The translations under genes and the position numbers were made by a program. This document shows positions 34,125-38,886 of a stretch of DNA of 38,886 nt, in pieces. Source of the stretch: an uncultured bacterium. GTDB lineage: Bacteria; Cloacimonadota; Cloacimonadia; Cloacimonadales; Cloacimonadaceae. The DNA is taken from assembly GCA_938009275.1 (NCBI GenBank), contig CALLHY010000070.1, forward strand, positions 1-38,886, written 5' to 3'. The notes under the pieces are model-generated. The model made no database searches and was not told the DNA's origin. It saw nothing but the letters and a program-made list of their open reading frames with translations. Position 1 is the stretch's first letter; every line of letters starts with the position of its first letter.

Positions 34125-34359
34125 TTGCTTGCCGAAGCAGTTCCGGAGTGGGGTTCAACGGGGTTTGAACGGGCAAAAGCCCGATGAGCCCCCGATGAAG
34201 TCCGGTTTAGCTCTCCTGCGGCTGCCATGTAAGCTTTATGAGAACCAAGGAGTTAAGAGAGAGAGTAGAGAGTTAGACCTTAGAAGTTAATCGTTAAATG
34301 ATAAACGTAAGATGTTAGAAGTTAGAGGTTAAACGTTAAACGACTGAAGGCCTTCCCCT

Positions 34360-34500
34360 GTCGTTCCCGAGCAGTCGGGAATCCAGCAAAAGCAAAACGT
34401 CAAGATGACGTTTCCACCACCCCTTGTCGTTCCCGAGTAGGCTGGAACCCAGTTCTTTTCAAAGCACATAACTCCATATCAGCATTACAACATCCACACC
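34360..34500 (+). repeat. REP-like hairpin repeats, copies 3 and 4, with shared flank
   Basis: Copies at 34360-34387 (cccgagcagtcggg core) and 34426-34453 (degenerate), with the AAACGTCA/TGACGTTT hairpin between them. The following sequence (agttcttttcaaagcacata, then actccatatcagcattacaa) recurs in inverted orientation inside the 38.1-38.5 kb tandem repeats. Confidence 0.75.
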
Positions 34501-34645
34501 TCATCCACCTATAAAACATCGGGGCAAGCATCCGAACAGCATCCATGATTCTTGCGTATTACGTGAGATTCTCCTACACTGCACGCAAGGAAGCCCCAAC
34601 AATATTTAGGTGGATCATAGCTTAGTTATCGTGGCGATAAATATA

Positions 34646-34674
34646 TTGACAGGATATCTCTGCGTCAATTTATT
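34646..34674 (+). promoter_or_regulatory. Possible promoter of the methyltransferase cassette
   Basis: TTGACA (34646-34651), 17 bases, then TTTATT (34669-34674), 43 bases before the GTG start. The -10 element is a poor match. GTCAA TTTAT TTGAC overlaps it as a small inverted repeat that could be an operator. Confidence 0.3.
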
Positions 34675-34716
34675 TGACCCATAGAGTTTTAAGGCAGGTC
34701 TAAGGAGCATTAGCAA

Positions 34717-36362
34717 GTGAACACTTTGTATTATGGCGATAATCTGGACATTATGTATAACAACTTACAGGATGAGTCCGTTGATTTAATATACCTCGAT
34801 CCTCCCTTTCAAAGCGGAAGGAACTATAACATAATCTTCCGTCCCGAAAAAGACGGATAAAAGGCGCAACCTCACAGATAGAGACCTTTGAAGATACCTG
34901 GCTTTGGGGCGAAAAAGCCGAAGCAGAATATACCGGGCTGATTATGGGAACCATAACTAAAACCCCACCCCCGCAGAAGTTGATAGATTTGATGAAGGCA
35001 ATGCGCAGCTATCTGGATGCCTGTCCACTTATGGCATACCTGTGTATGATGGCACCCCGCTTGCTGGAAATGAAACGTGTATTGAAACCTACCGGGAGCA
35101 TATATCTCCATTGTGATCCTACTGCCAGCCACTACTTGAAGTTGCTGATGGATGCTGTATTTGATCCAGGCAATTATCGAAATGAGATTACATGGAAGAG
35201 ATCTGCAGCACACAATGACTCTAAACGATACGGAGCCAATACAGATATTATTCTTTTTTATACAAAGACAGATATCTACCGATGGTTTCCCCAGTATATT
35301 GACCATGGTGACGAGTATTTAAAGAGATTTAGAGGTGTTGACCAAGATGGGCGCAAATGGATGGACACTGATCTCTCAGCAAAAGGTCTGTCTGGTGGTG
35401 GATATGAGTATGAATACAAAGGTGTAACTTCTTTATGGAGAGTTCCAATAACAACGATGGAAAGACTTGATGCTGAGAACAAACTCCATTTTACAAACGT
35501 TAATAATCCAAGTAAAATGGGAATTAGACTAAAAAGGTATCTTGACGAAAATAAAGGACGCACCCTACAATGTCTTTGGGATGATATATTTCCTATCAAT
35601 TCTCAAGCGAATGAACGCTTAGGCTACCCCACACAGAAACCCGAAGCACTATTAGAGAGAATTATTAAAGCAAGTAGTAATGAAAATGACGTTATCCTAG
35701 ATCCTTTCTGCGGTTGTGGGACGGCTGTGGCTGTGGCAGAAAGGCTAAACCGAAAATGGATTGGCATAGACATCACCTATCTATCCATTGATGTAATCAA
35801 GAAACGCTTTGAAAAGAATAAGATAATGGAGGGTAAGGACTTTTTGGTGAAAGGCACTCCGAAAGACCTTCATTCCGCAGCCAAGCTGGCAGAAAGCGCA
35901 CCGTTCCAGTTTGAAATGTGGGCGGTTAGCCAGCTTAATGCCACACCTACGGTAAAAACAGGCGATAAAGGCGTGGATGGGGTGATAAACTTCATCGATG
36001 TAAACAAAAAAGACAAGGTTGGGAAGGGCATCATCTCCGTGAAAGGCGGGAAGTCAGTTAATCCGGCAATGGTGAGAGACCTTAAGGGAACAGTGGAAAG
36101 CCAAGATGCAGATTTTGGGATACTGATAACCCTTGTGGAGCCAACCAAAGGAATGATCGAGGAAGCTGCGAAGGCAGGTAAGTTCGAATATCAGATTACT
36201 AAGATGAGTAAAGCTTTTAGCATGCCACGCATTCAGATAGTAACCGCAGAACAGCTTTTTACCCATCCGATACCGGTGTATCTGCCAAATACGGCAATAG
36301 ACCCCTTTAGGAAACCGGAGATAAAGAAGAATGCAGAAAATCAAAGCGAGATAGAGATGTAG
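34717..36362 (+). pseudogene. Beta-class DNA methyltransferase fused to an Mrr-like nuclease domain, frameshifted
   Basis: A GTG start at 34717 with AAGGAG upstream opens NTLYYGDNLDIMYNNLQDES and motif IV VDLIYLDPPFQSGRNYN, then meets TAA at 34858-34860. The rest continues in another frame from about 34854 (RIKGATSQIETFEDTWLWGE) to 36362. A loss of one base near the A5 run at 34847-34851 or the GACGG after it explains the break. Motif order (DPPF first, LDPFCGCGTAVAVAE late, target-recognition region between) is that of beta-class N6-adenine/N4-cytosine methyltransferases, close to type III Mod. About 150 C-terminal residues look like an Mrr/PD-(D/E)xK nuclease (GDKGVDGVINF, GIISVKGGK, VRDLKGTVESQDADFGILIT), although Ser replaces the usual Glu/Gln in ISVK. 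Restored length is about 548 residues. The intact 3' frame alone (ATG 34944) lacks DPPF and should not methylate. Confidence 0.82.
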
Positions 36363-36363
36363 G

Positions 36364-37164
36364 ATGTTTAAGAAAAAAGCGTGGTATAATACAGAACCGA
36401 TGCCAGATCAAAATCCTGTAGATGATAAAACAAAGACTATTTATCATACCGAATACACAGAGCATAGGTCTCAGATTGTAGTATTAAGAAACCAACTACA
36501 TCAAACTTATGATAAAGCATTGTTAACAGTCAGTACGGGTGCAGTTGTGGTATCGTTTACCTATATACTGCAAAGTAAGGGTATAGAATTTGTTGAATAC
36601 TTGAACATCATGGGTTTAATGTGGTTTGCACTTGGGTCTTCTATTGTTCTAGGATTAATCGGACATTACATCTCATGTATTAGCAATCAGTTTGCTTTAG
36701 ACATAGCAGATTACAACTACGATAAAAACATTGGAACCCTCGATATTGAGGCGTGGAACAGATTATGCCATCTCAGATATAAGAAAGGTATATATGATAA
36801 ATGGATAGGCAGGATAAACTTAAGCCAATTGATATTGATCTCAATTGGTATAATACTATTTGGATTTTTTGTTTTCAGTAGCATCAGTTCTTGTAAACAT
36901 GTAAAAGATACCGTAATAATTAACTGCCAAAAGGATAAATATATGACAAAAGAAGATAAGTCTAAATCTATTCCAAACATCAAAGAAAAACATAAGTCCT
37001 TGTTGGATGAACAAGCAATGTCTACGCATAATGAACCCAGATCAATACTTACTGATACAAATGCGCCAACAAAGACCATACCCGAATCTTCGACCACCTC
37101 AGTAAGTAACAACAATACTGAAGAAAAGCCTACTGCTAATACACCCATAACAACCAAGAAATAG
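36364..37164 (+). CDS. Three-helix membrane protein with disordered tail, function unknown
   Basis: 266 residues, starting 1 base after the methyltransferase stop, so translationally linked to it. A cytoplasmic N-terminal helix (YHTEYTEHRSQIVVLRNQLH) is followed by membrane segments at about 51-70, 78-103 and 151-173 (LSQLILISIGIILFGFFVFS), with a charged loop between the second and third. The last 80 residues are low-complexity, rich in Lys, Ser, Thr, Asn and Pro. No family was recognised; the layout loosely recalls small membrane effectors near bacterial defence genes, which is inference only. Codon use is AT-rich compared with the neighbouring chromosome, as expected of acquired DNA. Confidence 0.7.
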   Translation: MFKKKAWYNTEPMPDQNPVDDKTKTIYHTEYTEHRSQIVVLRNQLHQTYDKALLTVSTGAVVVSFTYILQSKGIEFVEYLNIMGLMWFALGSSIVLGLIGHYISCISNQFALDIADYNYDKNIGTLDIEAWNRLCHLRYKKGIYDKWIGRINLSQLILISIGIILFGFFVFSSISSCKHVKDTVIINCQKDKYMTKEDKSKSIPNIKEKHKSLLDEQAMSTHNEPRSILTDTNAPTKTIPESSTTSVSNNNTEEKPTANTPITTKK

Positions 37165-37174
37165 GAAGTGAATC

Positions 37175-37378
37175 ATGAATGACAAGAAAAACAATGTAAA
37201 GGTTATACCACCAACACCTGCACCTTCCAGAAAAGAGATTTACAAAGCACAATCAACACCGGATCAAGGTCGTTCCTTAGCAGATGCCCCCAAAGGACCT
37301 TCAAAACCAAATCCGACCCCACCTCCTCCACAACGCTCAAATACAAATAATTCTGGAGGAAGCTCACATAAGGGCTAG
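37175..37378 (+). CDS. Small proline-rich soluble protein
   Basis: 67 residues with a GGAAG-type site before the ATG, 10 bases after the membrane protein gene. Low complexity throughout: VKVIPPTPAPSRKEIYKA, then GPSKPNPTPPPPQRSNTNNS, ending GGSSHKG. No Cys, Trp or hydrophobic core, so it is probably disordered. Its position makes it the third member of the cassette; it may be a partner of the membrane protein's similar disordered tail. Function unknown. Confidence 0.6.
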   Translation: MNDKKNNVKVIPPTPAPSRKEIYKAQSTPDQGRSLADAPKGPSKPNPTPPPPQRSNTNNSGGSSHKG

Positions 37379-37593
37379 ATAATTACTATCCCTTATGTTT
37401 ATAGGTTATCTTGTTAAAAGTCATAACTCGCAGTACTCGGTGATCTGTGGTGAAGTGTGTCTAACTCTAGTAGGTTCTATACCTAATACCGTGAAATAGT
37501 GTTTTGTTATCGCAATACTTTGAGTTCTACTATATATCCTAAGGATAACCTAGTAATTGTATGTAATTAAGTTTGAGGGCTTTTCCATCGTTT

Positions 37594-37693
37594 GTGTCGC
37601 CCTAAGGGGCATATCAATGGGGTTGATATTACGAGGGTCTGTGTGCCTACGGCAACTCCGACCCCTTTGCTATTGTATTGCGCCCTAAGGTGC
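37594..37693 (+). repeat. Structured intergenic repeat element
   Basis: Boundary boxes gtgtcgccctaaggggc (37594-37610) and tgcgccctaaggtgc (37679-37693) enclose two hairpins: ATATCAA/TTGATAT (37611-37629), and a stem with GGGTC/GACCC outer and TGCC/GGCA inner pairs (37635-37664). The gtgtcgccc box also occurs at the outer ends of both long inverted arms. No coding potential. The rest of the AT-rich stretch 37379-37830 shows nothing else. Confidence 0.5.
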
Positions 37694-38092
37694 TCTATTA
37701 TGGAGATGTGGAGTCTATCACCTATTATGTTGTGTCAATAATGTAGTAGTGGTATATGTGTTTATGTTAGTCTTTCTGCATTGTGGGTTAGATTGTTGAA
37801 GCAGTTTTATCACGCCATTCAGCCGTGTTTCCTGTCGTTCCAGCGTAGGCTGGAACCCAGTTCTTTTCGCTTGTCTGACACTTACCACACAACAATGCAT
37901 CCAGCATGAGGTGCCCGTAAAAGCAATTGTATCTATTTATACTATCCAGACGTAGTAAAGGTGCTTTGTGTATGGGAATATACTGTAATATATCTTGTTG
38001 CATTATGGCGAATAAGTAGCCGGAGGCATGCGGCTTTTCGGCTGGGTGTAGTGTAATCTGTGGCTGTTTGAATAGCCGGGTGTATTTTGGGA

Positions 38093-38500
38093 TTTGAAAA
38101 GAACTGGATTCCCGACTTCTCGGGAACGACAAAAGGGTGGAAGCTGGAATGACGAGGGGGGGGGGTGGTAGAAACGTCATCCTGACGTTTTGGTTTTGCT
38201 GGATTCCCGACTGCTCGGGAACGACAACAAGGTGGTATAGTAACGTAGTGACAAAGTGAAGATGTGGATGGTGTAATGCTGATATGGAGTTATGTGTTTT
38301 GAAAAGAACTGGGTTCCCGACTACTCGGGAACGACAAAAGGGTGGAAGCTGGAATGACGGGGGGTGGTGGAAACGTCATCCTGACGTTTTATATTTGCTG
38401 GATTCCCGACTGCTCGGGAACGACAACAAGGTGGTATAGTAACGTAGTGACAAAGTGAAGATGTGGATGGTGTAATGCTGTTTTGGAGTTACAAGTTTTG
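38093..38500. repeat. Tandem duplication, units of 205 and 199 bp
   Basis: The phrase tttgaaaagaactgg starts at about 38093, 38298 and 38497, giving periods of 205 and 199 bp. Each unit holds two inverted REP-like hairpins (tcccga...tcggga), an AAACGTCA/TGACGTTT-type hairpin and the segment gtggtatagtaacgtagtga. The first unit has a run of ten G (38156-38165), the second only six at the same place. A third partial unit follows, to about 38558. Confidence 0.85.
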
Positions 38501-38548
38501 AAAAGAACTGGGTTCCAGTCCCAGCCTTCGCTGGGAGGGACCCTAGCT

Positions 38549-38747
38549 GGAACGACAAATCTATGGATAAACGCATAGCATCTAACGCATACCACTTTAC
38601 GTTTAACTTCTTACGTCTAACGCATAGCGCCAAACTTCTAACGCCTAACGCATAGCGTCTAAAGTTTAACGCTTAACGTTTACCGCCAACGTTTACGGTC
38701 TACCGCAATCTCTTTTACTCTTTGTTAAACATAATATCGTGTCGCCC
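38549..38747 (-). repeat. Right arm of a long inverted repeat
   Basis: The reverse complement reads tagatttgtcgttcc at its inner end and gggcgacacgat at its outer end, matching 33713-33896 with indels in the aaacgtt/gcgttag units. The two arms enclose the methyltransferase cassette and face each other. Confidence 0.85.
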
Positions 38748-38763
38748 ACAAGGAACATTGTTC

Positions 38764-38832
38764 TGGGGTGCGGACGTGCTGGGGTGCTGGTGTGTGTGAG
38801 TCAAGAGGTCGAGGGGTCGAGAGGTCGAGAGG
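38764..38832 (-). repeat. Minisatellite, inverted copy
   Basis: Units gtgctggg and ggtcgaga in the opposite orientation to 34043-34124. It directly abuts the predicted 3' end of the group II intron. Confidence 0.8.
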
Positions 38833-38886
38833 ATAGGGGTAGGGGAGCGATCCATTACTGGGCTCCCCTCCCTCCGAACCGTACGT
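38833..38886 (-). mobile_element. 3' end of a group II intron (domain V half and domain VI), partial
   Basis: Read on the minus strand, the window edge begins ACGTACGGTTC, the 3' half of a bacterial group II domain V. Next is a linker and a hairpin GGGGAGC...GCTCCCC whose internal segment (CCAGTAATGGAT) fits domain VI with its branch-point A, and the end CTACCCCTAT fits the 3' AY boundary at about 38833. In Ll.LtrB the same order is seen (GTACGGTTC, domain VI, CTACTTCAC). The rest of the intron, including any reverse transcriptase, lies beyond the right edge. Confidence 0.7.

Noticed and set aside
34018..34290. 90-codon plus-strand frame
   Set aside because: It is made of minisatellite units (ctcgacct, ccccagca) and has no ribosome site.
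34944..36362. Methyltransferase as an intact gene from the ATG at 34944
   Set aside because: That version lacks motif IV (DPPF), which is found in the neighbouring frame directly upstream with its own GTG start, so the gene is frameshifted rather than short.
36717..37157. 146-codon minus-strand frame
   Set aside because: It is the complement of the low-complexity membrane-protein gene; its hydrophobic look comes from the Lys/Asn/Thr codons on the other strand.
37788..38633. Several 60-130 codon minus-strand frames near the right end
   Set aside because: They run through REP-like hairpins and tandem repeats; the predicted proteins only reflect the repeats.
1..38886. tRNA, rRNA and tmRNA genes
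   Set aside because: I looked for T-loop-like GGTTCGAATCC patterns and for rRNA or tmRNA core segments and found none outside coding sequence; small divergent RNAs could still be missed by eye.

Overview
The window looks like chromosomal DNA of a Gram-negative, anaerobic-leaning bacterium, most probably a member of Candidatus Cloacimonadota or a relative in or near the Fibrobacterota-Chlorobi-Bacteroidota group. This is inferred from gene content: secreted proteins with a FlgD/Por-type C-terminal sorting tail (17600-19357 and an orphan tail at 1520-1765), exported FGE-sulfatase-fold proteins, outer-membrane barrels, a diiron flavoprotein for O2/NO detoxification, and many short intergenic repeats. 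No rRNA or tRNA gene was seen, so the phylum is not proven.

Layout. 1-6.2 kb (minus strand): envelope and secreted proteins, namely a beta-helix protein cut by the window edge, an orphan sorting tail, a chitobiase-repeat/FGE-fold lipoprotein, an outer-membrane barrel and an exported YD/RHS-like protein. 6.3-13.7 kb (minus): a close-packed run of two small Cys-containing proteins, ileS, a zinc-ribbon/pseudokinase/TM/FGE-fold protein, a YgjP-type metallopeptidase and a TfoX-N protein. 13.7-14.5 kb: gene-poor DNA with short tandem repeats. 14.5-17.5 kb: a PTS EIIA-CBS protein followed by an ion permease, converging on a GNAT protein. 17.6-21 kb: a secreted sorting-tail protein with a clear terminator, then divergent FprA. 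21.3-25.3 kb (plus): a run with TTG starts (TlpA-like protein, PaaI-type thioesterase, double-HhH ComEA-like protein), then an acidic hypothetical protein, a 57-residue Cys-rich protein and rsmD. 25.3-26.5 kb: an outer-membrane protein (minus). 27.1-33.6 kb (plus): mtnA, mtaD, smpB and two xanthine dehydrogenase-type subunits, joined by 1-4 base overlaps or short gaps.

33.7-38.8 kb is accessory DNA. A beta-class DNA methyltransferase fused to an Mrr-like nuclease domain, with a frameshift near its 5' end, is followed by a three-helix membrane protein and a small proline-rich protein. This cassette lies between two inverted, roughly 185-200 bp repeat arms and is surrounded by REP-like hairpins, minisatellites and a 205/199 bp tandem duplication. 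The last 54 bases look like the 3' end (domains V/VI) of a group II intron on the minus strand.

How the genes fit together. mtnA-mtaD followed by xdhAB suggests salvage of methylthioadenosine through methylthioinosine, with the released hypoxanthine passed to the molybdenum hydroxylase. The EIIA-CBS/permease pair suggests an ion transporter controlled by phosphorylation and nucleotide binding. The 34.7-37.4 kb cassette is the best candidate for an undescribed, probably defence-related, unit.
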